From Gymnopus androsaceus JB14 (Eukaryota; Basidiomycota; Agaricomycetes; Agaricales; Omphalotaceae), in the NCBI GenBank assembly GCA_009733575.1, contig ML769423.1, forward strand, positions 62,001-126,000: a stretch of 64,000 bases of DNA, in the 5' to 3' direction. A program made the translations under genes and the position numbers. Under the pieces are notes generated by a model, which searched no databases, had not been told where the DNA came from, and was given only the letters and a program-made list of their open reading frames with translations. Below, in pieces: positions 11,963 to 22,501 of this stretch. The first letter of the stretch is position 1; each line of letters starts with the position of its first letter.

Positions 11963-12903
11963 ATGCCTCACATCCACGACCAAAACTGCGGCCACGAACA
12001 CGACCACGATGACCACGAATCGAACACCGGTGCCCAGGATAACCTCTATAACCAAATCGATATCTCTAATGTTGTCCTTTTGAACGCAAATGAGGATTGT
12101 GGTGTCGGTGATGTTATTAAGCCTTGGCACGCACGAATGTCTGAGGACAAGGTAGCTTTTCAGAAACCATATCACCCTCTTTTTCTAAACTTTTGGACAA
12201 TAGTTCGTCGAATCCGATGCGGACGATCAATTGTGCGCGCGCCACTCCAGACTCCAACTTGTTGCCACTCACACCGTTCTCATCTAGGATCATTCGTATA
12301 CCCTTCACTGGAAGCGTAAAGCTGCGATCTATTCTTTTGAAAGACTGGTCCTGGAGATCTTACGCCTTACGAAAATCGCGTTGGTCAGTTATCGTATTTC
12401 ATCTTGTGATCGCGTACATATTCATGATCCCAATCCCCAGTTTCGCCAATGCAGATAACCTGGATTTTCAAGACGTGTCAGATAAAACTCCGACCCAAGA
12501 GTTTGACATTCCTCAAGGCCGTGAAGTAGGAGAGTATGCGGTCAAGTAAGTCTTGTTATAGCTTGCCTCTAGAAACGCGCTAATACTGTGCAATTCGAAG
12601 ACCAGCAAAGTTTCCCAACGTCTCCTCTCTTACTTTATTCTTCCCAGCCAGTCAAGGCGCCGAAACTGTGCGCATCTATTATATTGGTCTCTTGGGAACC
12701 TGGACAGAGGTAACCACACAGCAAAACAAAAAGTTACTTGAACGCTAACCACTCCCCCTTTTTCCGCTGCTTCTTTCATTTTGTTTCGACTTTCGCAGAG
12801 AAAGTCGAATCCAGTCATCACCGTCTACGAGGCACAAGCCAATTTGGCCGATCACCAAAAGATTCAAGGCACAGAGGGCAACTTTAGCACTCCACAACGC
12901 TGA
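11963..12903 (+). CDS. PITH-domain protein (PITHD1 homologue)
   Basis: The protein starts with a His/Asp-rich stretch (MPHIHDQNCGHEHDHDDHE), followed by LYNQIDISNVVLLN, then FVESDADDQLIVRIPFTGSVKLRSILLK and FANADNLDFQDV. Exons are 11963-12151, 12204-12232, 12288 to about 12379, 12441-12545, 12601-12709 and 12799-12903. The PITH fold was first seen next to thioredoxin and binds the proteasome regulatory particle; stand-alone PITHD1 proteins have a poorly defined role. The conserved TGPGDLTPY strand is present but two reading-frame slips interrupt exon 3, in the A3 run at 12340-12342 and the A4 run at 12372-12375. Both look like single extra A residues. The His-rich head could bind metal; that is inference. 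Confidence 0.85.
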
Positions 12904-15506
12904 TTCAATCCCAAAATGAAATTAAAGAAGTAGAAGAGAAGTTGGCTCGCCTTTGAATGAGGTTGTATTTCTTGTTCCGACATCAGAAAAATCCGTGTAT
13001 TATCTTTTCCTAGCTACAGAAGCCTCAGAGCTTATACTGTTGTACATACAATCAAATTCGTCAATTCGCTGAACCCAGTAGGCCCTCTGCGAAACTCAAA
13101 TAGGAACCCTTCTGTCTTAAGGAGGTGAGTAAAATCATATGCTTCTTCCAATAATAGTTTTCATTCTCAACCATGTGAACTAGTATGAACTTGGGGCTGA
13201 GCATACGTGCAGCTTGTTTTACATATGCTCCCTCACTCAACTTCCCTCGCCGCCCGGAAGCTGAACGAACATGTTTTTCATCTCACTTTTGTCACACTAG
13301 CTTGTTTCTTTCCTTTCATGGATTTCTCTGTTAGAAACCAGGAAGCGGTCTAAAACGTGAGGTGACTATTTTTGACACAAAGACTCGAGATATGCATGCG
13401 ACTGGGTGATAAGCCTCAATGAGAAAAGTAGGCTACATGAGGGTCTGCTGGACGACATGCTTGGGGGTAGCTTGAATTCGAGAGCTTTCGTTCTACGATG
13501 CAATGGGGTTGGATCATTAGTCTCGCCGGTGAGGGCATTTCTTTCATTTCTCATAGAGTTCGAAACATCTCAATAGTAATACTTTTTCAAAAAGCCCATC
13601 TGCGTCTGGAAAAACACCGACGTCAGGCTTAGCCACAGCCTTACTGAACCTTTTGGTTCTCCTCCTACAGACACTTCTTCTAAACTGCTTCAAAGTCGCT
13701 CATATTCACTTTAGCTATAGGGTCGACAAAAGTCATACGGAGCGACAAAGCCGACTGACAGTCTCAATTTGGAAACAAAGCTGTCAAGTGCTACCTTCAA
13801 ACTCAAAAAACCTATTCAACGGAATATACCAACACTCTTTTGGCATTAAAATCTCGCCAATGTATGTATCGTTCATTGTTCGCAACTCAACTAAAGTTGT
13901 ACCCGTGTACACTTTAGACCTGCAGTGATTCCGACGTCCCAGTGTTCGCTTGAGGCGGTGGACATCGATGCATGCCAAGTAGGGAGCAAACGATGTTTTT
14001 AAATGTCACATCGGGGTACTAAAGGCTATTTTTATAGGGACCTGGAGGACTTTTTGATAAGCAACTACATCGCCACTGCTGTCTTGCTGCCAGCTACGTA
14101 AATGGTGTCTGTCGCTCAACCGTCGGCAACCGATGCTAACTCTATCCGGATGGACAGTATGCACAAGCTTTATATATACTGAAGCAACCGCTCCAGCCAA
14201 AGATATGCAGCGCTTTCCAAACGAGGCCTCTTCTGACAAAGCCGGAAAAGCCTCGCGATTCCTTGGTAACATGTGAGTCAATCAGATGCTAATTTCCTCC
14301 TGCTCAAAACTGCTACTTCGCGCCTTAGCCTACCGAGCAACCTCCGGGTCACATTAATACAAAAAAAATCTTGTGTTTCGCCGCTGGCCTACATGACTGA
14401 TTTTCCTATATGGATCTACCTGCTAGAAAACCCACGACGTTTGCCAAAATCGGGATATGGAAGGATTGAACCTCAATGGATGAGTGAATTCACCGGCGCT
14501 TCCGCCAGGAGATAAGCCTCAGGGCTCAGCTCACACGAGATACTGGCGGATGTTCTCATTCTGAGTAGATAATGAATTACAGGAATAATCAGGAAGAGAA
14601 AAAACGCGTCTAGTACGATGGGCTTATCGGCAATGGTGAGATAGCATTGTTCGTGAGTCGTTGGTGTCACGGTGAGTATATTTTTCTTTGGCATGATTTT
14701 TATTGTCTTTCATTGCCAAGAGCAACTTCTCTTCTTCTTAAGGTGCAAGTCGTGCACTCGAAATTCCTTGACACCTTGTACCTACATATCTTTACTGACA
14801 TCATCGTTCTTAGTTCAACCTAGAAGCATGATGCTGTGATTGCCTCTCAGTGGAATACATGTGGTGATTTATTCATGCGCAATGAGACTGGGTTCGTCAC
14901 GAGAGGTTACCTTGTACTTTCCGCGGGTGACGTTGCACAATTTTGAGTAGGTCCCACTTTGTGTACCCGTATCCTTCGCATTGTCGAAGCCTGCAGCTCA
15001 GCGGAAGAATTCCTTTAAAGCACCTCTTCTACATTCAAGGTGACGCTGGGATGTGAATTCAGTTATCTGGAACCCTCTCAATGATAAGGAGTTACGGTAT
15101 CCTGTCTTTCTCTTATGCTTCCTCAACTGGCATGTTTCCTCGGTGTACTGCTGGACGACTATGCCAGGAATAGCCCTTTTTTTTTTGAATATCTTTATCT
15201 CGATTGTCCTAGTGCTGCGCGGGACGCACGGACACTCAAGTTACGCTCTACTAGGGTGCCTACACGTAGGCTTCTTCTTTCAATTCATATCACCATGCGA
15301 TCCTACGGGGGTGTTCGTCAACCTTCCGATTTGTACCATCTCGTCCAACCCCAGTCTTGATTGGGTCTTACTTTGATTTGGGCCTAAACAGGTTTTACAC
15401 GATGATTTGGCAACCGCATGAACATCCACGGTTTGAAGACACGTCTGCATGCACTCTTTGGCTATTTTCGTTGCCAATTTGACTTGTCTTTTCACTTTCG
15501 CATAGC
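12904..15506. other. 2.6-kb gene-poor stretch
   Basis: Short open frames occur on both strands, but none shows a domain, paired splice sites or a family resemblance I can name. Base composition is more AT-rich than the flanking genes. The last part should contain the chitinase promoter. I see no tRNA, repeat array or mobile-element ends. Confidence 0.45.
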
Positions 15507-15514
15507 TATAAAGG
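15507..15514 (+). promoter_or_regulatory. TATA box of the chitinase gene
   Basis: TATAAAGG lies 69 bp upstream of the chitinase ATG at 15583, in a pyrimidine-rich promoter, a spacing that suits a start site near 15540. Confidence 0.55.
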
Positions 15515-15582
15515 GATGGACTACTCTCCGATAAAGATTTGGAACTCTCCTCCTTCCCTGTGCTCGTGCAACACGTTCCACA

Positions 15583-17985
15583 ATGATCTCTACTACTTGG
15601 ACCTCTCTGGCTTTACTGCTCTTTGTCTCCGCTTCGTTCGCCGCTTTCGACCCTACCTCCACTTCCAATGTCAGTACACTTGATTCGTCTTCAACTTGGA
15701 TAAAAGCTGAACACTCCATGACCTCCTCCTACAGCTCGTGGCGTAACTATCATTCATTCCGCAAATAGGTTCAAAATTTGCTCATGATTCCTTAGCTACT
15801 GGGGACAAAACTCATTCGGTGCGACCGATCCTGATGACACTGCCGGCTTTCAGACCAACTTAGGAGCCTATTGTGCGGTATGTTGATTCTTTAGTTTTCA
15901 AAAAGGCTATCAAATGACTTGTAAATCCAGGAGGGTGTTGTCGACGTTTTCCCCCTCGCGTTTTTGGACGTGTTCTTTAGCACAGGAGGTTTACCAGAAA
16001 TCAACTTCGCTAATGTATGTAATTTCTGCGCCACATCCACCACTCGTAGTTGAATCCAAATCTAGATTTGCAACAATGTCGATTTCCCGGTGTTCGCTGG
16101 AAGTGAACTGGCCAACTGTCAGTTCATGGCGGCGGATATCGAGGCTTGTCAAGCGGCGGGGGTAATTGTCACTCTCAGCATGGGCGGAGCGAGTGGAGGA
16201 GCCGATTTTACCTCGGATGAACAAGCCGTGGAGTTTGCAACTCTCATTTGGGATCTTTTCTTGGGGGGAACTTCGGATACACGACCATTTGGCTCTGCTG
16301 TACGTTTTTCTCAAGCTCGGGAATATAAATTCATTCTGAACTTTGTATTATAAATCCCAGGTTTTAGATGGGTGAGAAATACTTTTAGGTCTCACTGTAC
16401 GTGGCGATATTGACCTGGTCATCCAAGAATCGACTTGGATATAGAAGGCGGAACAAGCACGGGTCTCGCAGCGTTCGTTACCCAAATAAGGAACCTTGCT
16501 GCAGGCGCAGACAAACCGTGAGGAAATTTTGTCAAGCACATGAAAGTTGACTGCTGATAATATTGATCGTTGCCTACAGTTACTTCATCTCTGGAGCTCC
16601 CCAATGCCCGTAAGCCTCGATCCGGGTCTTGTTCTACGTTCGCGCTGACTCTTTTCTATAGGTTCCCTGATGCTTGTATGAAACCCTCTCGTACCCTCCC
16701 TTTTCAATACTCATCAAAAATGTTGTATTAGTCCTTGGTTCGGTTATTGATGCAGTCGGATTCGATATGATATATGTTCAGGTGAGTGCAAAGTTGCTGA
16801 AGAATACTCCGAGATTTCTCATAAATATATATGGACAGTTCTACAATAACTTCTGCGAATTGACAGAATTCTCCGATCCCAATGTGAGTATTACTCCCGT
16901 TTTCGACTCAAGATTTCGCTAATTCATGAAACTAGGACTGGAATTTCGCGACTTGGTGAATACGTGTCCTAATCTTATTCATTGATTCCGCACTAACGGT
17001 GTGCACAGGGATAATTGGGCCAAAACTGCTTCCCCCAATCCAGACGTGAAGGTCTTTATCGGAGCTCCAGCGGCTCCTTTGGCAGCAGGTTCCGGGTATG
17101 TTGCCCCAGCAACCCTCACGACTATTGTCCAAGACACGAAGGCTGAATTCTCCTCATTCGGTGGAGTAATGCTGGTGAGGATGCTACCCGTCTTTGTTCT
17201 CAGTCTCAGAGATGAACATGTTTGTTATTTAGTGGGACATTAGTCAAGCCGTTGGTACGTGAAACTATCGTTGAGACCTGGAACTGTATCATCTTATCAC
17301 ACTCTCCAAACCAGCAAACGATCGCTTCGATATATCGGTCAAGGATGCGCTGAATGGCGGGTCTTCTGCGCCAACCTCAAGTGTTTCTTCAAGTTCACAC
17401 ACGACTACTGTCTCAACTCCGACTTCGTCCACTCCTTCCAGCACGACGAGTCTCGCCAGCAACGGAAACTGTGCAGGCATTTCCGCCTGGGTTAATAGTG
17501 TAGCTTATGAGCCTGATTCGCAGGTGACATTCGAGTAAGCATCGCCTCTCGGTCAACTCGAATTGTGGTCTGATTCGTAAAACTGTTAGCGGCGACCTAT
17601 GGACAAGTACTGAATGGTCTGACGATGGTATAGACATTCTTGCTCATTTTTTTCAATTGTATTTTGCTAAAGGCCTCCTTTTTCCTTTGTAGAGATACCC
17701 GGAGGTATGTAAACTTTTAAACTATTGACCGTCTCACATCCTAACATAACTCTCACAGGCGCAGCTGGCATTTGGGTTAACAACGGTGCTTGTACCACTG
17801 AGGCCACACTAGTACCTGCCGCATCGTCGCCTGCGCCTGCTGCCAGTCTTACGGCTGCAGTGTCTGCTGCTCCCGTCTCTGCGGTCAGCGCTGCCCCGGC
17901 CTCTTCTGCAGTCAGCGCTGTCCCGGCTTCTTCTGCAGTCAGCAGCTCAGGCAACGTCGGTCGCTCAGCCCGGCATCCAACGTGA
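15583..17985 (+). CDS. secreted GH18 chitinase with C-terminal chitin-binding module
   Basis: Eighteen exons join in frame to 479 residues. A signal peptide (about residues 1-20, MISTTWTSLALLLFVSASFA) is followed by the class III GH18 start LVAYWGQNSFGATDP. The catalytic signature is DGIDLDIEGG, where the last Glu is the acid/base that cleaves chitin with substrate assistance. WDISQAVAND closes the barrel. A Ser/Thr linker leads to a CBM5/12 module (ISAWVNSVAYEPDSQVTF, DLWTSTEWSDD) for chitin binding, then an Ala/Ser/Pro tail. The role would be hydrolysis of chitin outside the cell, for wall remodelling, autolysis or feeding. Several exons are tiny: 15735-15742 (8 nt), 16361-16371 (11 nt), 16662-16675 (14 nt) and 17693-17704 (12 nt). 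Gene finders may skip them. Confidence 0.95.
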
Positions 17986-18360
17986 CGCACGCTACCAACG
18001 CAACCTTGCCCTCCCGAAGGTCTCGTTTCTTCCAAGTCTAGGTGTATTTATGTCTGATAATTATTGGGCGCTCTACTACGAGGTATCCAAACTCACTGGT
18101 GACTGGATACACGTAGCTTGTAAATTCGGTTCTTAACATGTTGTAAGCTTATATTGGAATGATAGAGACGAAATGAAATGATGATTTTGTATTTCTCCAT
18201 AATGGCATTGTTGAGCCGGGTCTAGTAGACGGTGAAGAACGCTGTTGAATGTGGTAGCGGAACGTTTAAGATTTGATATTCATCTATCCTTTGAAACATA
18301 CATAGGTAAGTACACATCCTTCCTTCGAATTCCAGATCTTCTCCCCTCCCTACTGTTCAA

Positions 18361-19688
18361 TCACAAATATTTCTTTACCCAGTCAACCGTCGACTTGAAC
18401 GCGCCCTCTTTCCCCGCCTTGACATTTGGATCGCTCATATCTCCACGAACCGCAAATCCATGCCTACAACCCGCAAAGTACTCTCGCTTGTATCCCGGAG
18501 CGAACTTTCCATCTCCAAAAATCTCGTCGGCTTTTGCCTGTGCTTCAATAGGGAACTGAGGATCTACCTCACAAGAGTTGATGAGGAAGGGTGCTTTAGA
18601 GACCGAGAAGTATTTCTATGTGGTAGAATAAGTATAGAAAGTGAGCTTACAAGAATGGTGGAAACGCATACCTCCAAATCTTCCGGAACTTTCAGTCGAG
18701 ACGGGTGAGATACGATTGTAGCCTGGATAACATTTTCGATAGCCAATGGGACAGCATACACAGCTTTAAAGTGTAGCTTTTAATCAGTAAACTTAAAAGG
18801 GAATTCAAGATCGGAAGCTAAAAAGAACACGAGTCTCGACGCCCTACGCACCCGCACAGGATGGAGATGTAGATGAACATAAAAACCAGTGGCTATGACG
18901 CTCACCTCCAAAGCAGTACCCCGTCGCAGCGAGACTCGTAATACCTTTTTCTTTCAAGGCTGTAATGACAGCGTCAACAGCAGGACGGGTACGATCGTAT
19001 CCGTGTCGTTCTACCCATGCAGCTGTATCAAAAGTACTCTGAGGAGTTGAATAGATGGATGGACATAGTAGTATGTTAGCATCATTCAAGTCCCGTTCGC
19101 GGTAATTAATAGTACATACATCAGGTCCTAGTGCATCCCCTGGAATGGAGTCCCCAAAGAGATAGTCCACTCCGAATGTCTACACAGGAATAACCCAACT
19201 GTGAGTAACGCATCCGAGGAGAGGGATTATAGGAAATGGGTTAGACCTACCAAGATTCCATTGGCTGCGAAATCATCTATGAGCAGCTAAGTTAATAGTA
19301 AGTAAAGATGTTCAGCGATAGTACGCGTAATTTAGATAGTAAATCTTACCTGGTTATTGATCAGCTGCACACCAAATACGTCGGGCAGAAACAAAAGAGC
19401 TTTATCCTTGGGGTACTCAACGTCGGACGGAGTACCAACGTAACAGTTGATCCCACCGATCTCTTGCCAAGTGCCTAGAGAAAGGGTAATAGAGTTGACA
19501 TGTGCCAGGTTTTGAAGCTTGAATGATAACGGGATGTATGGATGGTTCCAGTGAAGTGAATGTATGCAGAGTGTATGTACCTTTCGGGGTACCTTCATGA
19601 GTGACACCTGCGAATGGAATGTCAAACGGTGAGTTGGTCTCTCCTCGGCTTGTAACGAACCTTTGAAGCAGTCGTCGCAGAAACTCAT
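18361..19688 (-). CDS. dienelactone hydrolase family protein, copy 1
   Basis: Eight exons (19688-19661, 19607-19581, 19474-19350, 19286-19251, 19179-19120, 19038-18906, 18763-18672, 18615-18361) give an unbroken 251-residue protein starting MSFCDDCFKGVTHEG. The alpha/beta-hydrolase triad of dienelactone hydrolases is visible: Cys in ATGYCFGA, Asp in SCEVDPQFP and His in CRHGFAVRG. Family members open dienelactone rings in aromatic catabolism; fungal members often have unknown natural substrates. Loops such as INCYVGTPSDVEYPKDKA and LLFLPDVFGV are typical. It is one of two tandem copies on the same strand; the other is at 20504-21946. No signal peptide is seen, so it is probably cytosolic. Confidence 0.9.
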
Positions 19689-20503
19689 TCTCCACTGGTG
19701 ATGGGGTGTAAAGAGATGATAAGGGAGGTAAGTAATATGTGCAGTATTCTCAAAACGGTTTTATATGAGTACATAAATTCCACTCACTGAAACTCGGGCC
19801 CCATCCGTAACATGTAAACATGCTTATGCCAAAAGCGATCGGATACGATCCGCGTCACTTTGAACTTTGACCTATTGACCTATAGCTGAATGTCAAGTCG
19901 TCCACCTCCATCAGGGTCAAGGTTATAACTGTCATGGGTATAGCTCAGCTGGAAGATACTAGATAATCCTTACCGCAATACACGCCATCGTGGTTTACGA
20001 GCGTTCAGCTTGTCAAAAGTGAGCTAGCCGTTTGATTCGACTCGATTCATCATTCGAGGGCTTGACGCTTGAATTACTCCTTGTTCTGCATCGTACACAC
20101 ACACTCTCTCTCTCAGCACAGCAGCGACGCGACGCGACGATGGATGAATGAATTAACGTCTCTCCCCTGCGGGAGCTTTGGGGGTTATAGCGGATTCTCT
20201 CTCTGCAAAGGTTTCTTCTGGGTCGCAAAAAGACTCAGGAGAGAGAGAGAGAGAAATGATACCGTACTTTTAGTCTTTTTATGCTGATAACTTCTTGAAT
20301 GCGACTTGATCAAGTTGAGATTCAAAAGTGCTATTTAGATTGCAGAAATTCAAGTCAAGGACAAGAACAAAGAGCAGATCAAAGATAATTCTCTGGCATG
20401 TAGTGGTCATATAAATTGTACAAGCGTTTCTGCATGGCCATATCTTAAACATATAGTACATATATATATACAGTATTCCTTCCGTTCTTTGAATTCGTTG
20501 CGT
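19689..20503. other. spacer between tandem hydrolase copies
   Basis: It contains the copy-1 promoter, the tRNA relic at 19931-19957, GA/CT microsatellites near 20096-20116 and 20240-20254, and a TATATA run at 20460. No protein-coding gene is seen. Confidence 0.5.
19931..19957 (+). pseudogene. tRNA-Phe 5' relic
   Basis: The 5' acceptor strand and D-arm (GGGTATAGCTCAGCTGG) match the intact tRNA-Phe at 22125, including the A-box. The sequence then loses the anticodon arm, T-arm and 3' acceptor strand. It lies at the same side of hydrolase copy 1 as the intact tRNA does of copy 2, so it is best read as a decayed duplicate. Confidence 0.7.
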
Positions 20504-21946
20504 TCACAAATACTTCTTTACCCAATCAACCGTCGACTTGAACGCGCCCTCTTTCCCCGCCTTGACATTTGGATCGCTCATATCCCCACGAACCGCAAAT
20601 CCATGCTTACAGCCCGCAAAGTACTCTCGTTTGTATCCCGGAGCGAACTTTCCATCTCCGAAAATTTCGTCGGCTTTTGCTTGTGCTTCAATGGGGAACG
20701 CAGCGTCGACTTCGCAAGAGTTGATGAGGAAGGGTGCTTTAGAGACCGAGAAGTATTTCTATGCGAGCAGAAGATGAGCATCAGATAAGCCACGCACGCA
20801 TGTGCTATCTAGAATAGAAGTTAACGGTTGAAATATTAATACATACCTCCAAATCTTCCGGAACTTTTAGTCGAGAAGGGTGAGTTACGATCGTAGCTTG
20901 GATGCCGTTTTCGATAGCCAATGCGACAGCATACGGAGCTTCAAGGAGAATTTTCTTTCAGTCAGTAAACTTGGAAGCGAACTTGAAAACTGAGGACACT
21001 AAAGTTTCGGAAACGGTCAAGTATCGTCCAGCGTCCAGCTACAGTCACCTGGTGACTGCCAACAACACCAACGCCAGTCTGAGCGCTCCTAGGCACCCAC
21101 ATCCATTGAAGATGAAGATGAAGTATGAAAGCCGTGGGGTAACGCTCACCTCCAAAGCAATACCCGTTCGCAGCGAAAGTTGTGATACCCTTTTCTTTCA
21201 AAGCTGCGATGACGGCGTCAACAGCAGCACGGGTGCGATCATATCCATGTCGTTCTCTCCATGCATCTCTGTCAAAGGTGCTCTGGGGAGTGTGATTCAT
21301 TCGAATTCCTGTTTTCGCTATGATTAGAAGGGAAAGTACATACATCAGGTCCCATTGCATCCGCTGGAATGCCGTCTCCGAAGAGGTAGTCCACACCGAA
21401 TGTCTACGGATCGAGAACCGATTTTAGAGCGAGTAATGCATCCGAGGAGAGGGATGAGTTGACAGAATGAGAGTTGACAGAATGAGACCTACCAAGATTC
21501 CATTGGCTGCGAAATCGTCTATGAGCAGCTAAGTTCATTCATATCCAAAGTAAATAGTACGCGTAATCTCAATCATCTACGTATACATACCTGATTATTA
21601 ACCAACTGCATACCAAAGACGTCGGAGAGAAACAAAAGAGCTTTATCCTTGGGGTACTCAACGTCGGATGGAGTACCGACATAACAGTTGATCCCACCGA
21701 TCTCTTGCCAAGTGCCTAGAGAGATGGTATGGGAGTTAATAAGTGAGTTTTTGAAGCTTGAATGATAGCGCGATGGAATGGATGGTCCCAGTAAAGTAAC
21801 AGTAAATGCTTGCTAGTACTATGTACCTTTCGGGGTACCTTCGTGAGTGACACCTGCGAATGGGATTGGCGGTAAGTTACTGGTCTTTTCAGTACGATCG
21901 ATTCGGCTTGTAACGGACCTTTGAAGCAGTCGTCGCAGAAACTCAT
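20504..21946 (-). CDS. dienelactone hydrolase family protein, copy 2
   Basis: This is the tandem paralogue of the gene at 18361-19688, with the same exon layout, the same MSFCDDCFKG start and the same last exon ending KSTVDWVKKYL. The triad is kept: Cys in AANGYCFGA, Asp in SCEVDAAFP and His in CKHGFAVRG. Differences from copy 1 include STFDRDAWRERHGYDRTRAAVD in place of the STFDTAAWVERHGYDRTRPAVD version. The exon-proximal near-identity suggests a recent duplication or gene conversion. Substrate specificity cannot be read from the sequence. Confidence 0.9.
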
Positions 21947-22124
21947 TCTGTATAATGTAGCACTAGCACCGGTCTGGTGATGAAAGTGGAAGAAAAGGGA
22001 TGATAAGATCGAGCCGAGATGGGAACTACGGTTTTCAAGATCTCGCTCTATTAATATGAAGCGCAGCATTGGATGGTTCCACCAAAGTCACGGATATAGC
22101 TGCTGTATTTAGCGCCACTTTCAT

Positions 22125-22207
22125 GGGGGTATAGCTCAGCTGGGAGAGCAGCAGACTGAAGTCTCGAGTATTTCTGAAGGTCCCGCGTTCGATCCGCGGT
22201 ACCCCCA
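22125..22207 (+). tRNA. tRNA-Phe (GAA) with a short intron
   Basis: The acceptor strands GGGGGTA and TACCCCC pair fully. The D-arm is GCTCAGCTGGGAGAGC and the T-arm is CGCGTTCGATCCGCG. The anticodon loop reads CTGAAG, giving anticodon GAA. About 10-11 extra bases follow position 37 (around 22162-22172), the standard place for a nuclear tRNA intron. A short T run (22230-22239) follows downstream and could end Pol III transcription. Confidence 0.92.
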
Positions 22208-22501
22208 TTGGCAGCGACCCTTGATATACTTTTTTTTTCAAGAAAATTTTCTTCGTTCAACCAATGACATGTCAATTGCACTGCCATTAGTGATAAGGCC
22301 ACATTGAATGGAGGACATAAGGAGTAGTAAACGGCGAGATGGTGGTACCATTGAGCTTTGACAAGAGTGAGAAAGGACTAGTGGATGATTTTGAGCCGAG
22401 TCGACGATAGAAAGCAGATGGTGCCAAAGCGCTTGAGCTCAACGTGATTGGTAATCTAATCAAACTCTGGCGGGTTAATCGATAACTTGATTCTGTCTTT
22501 T
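22208..22501. other. tRNA 3' flank and promoter of the Zn2Cys6 gene
   Basis: It includes a 10-T run shortly after the tRNA (a Pol III terminator candidate) and then the presumptive promoter of the next gene. No other feature is seen. Confidence 0.5.

Larger units (their letters stand above)
18361..22207. repeat. tandem segmental duplication of hydrolase gene plus tRNA-Phe
   Basis: Two direct units are visible, 18361-19957 and 20504-22207. Each holds a dienelactone-hydrolase gene on the minus strand with a tRNA-Phe sequence beyond its start codon. Exon sequences near the stop codons differ at only a few positions, while introns and the spacer have diverged. In the first unit only the 5' third of the tRNA remains. 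Confidence 0.75.

Noticed and set aside
13653..14515. Small frames in the 12.9-15.5 kb gap
   Set aside because: They overlap on opposite strands and none has a family pattern or conserved splice sites.
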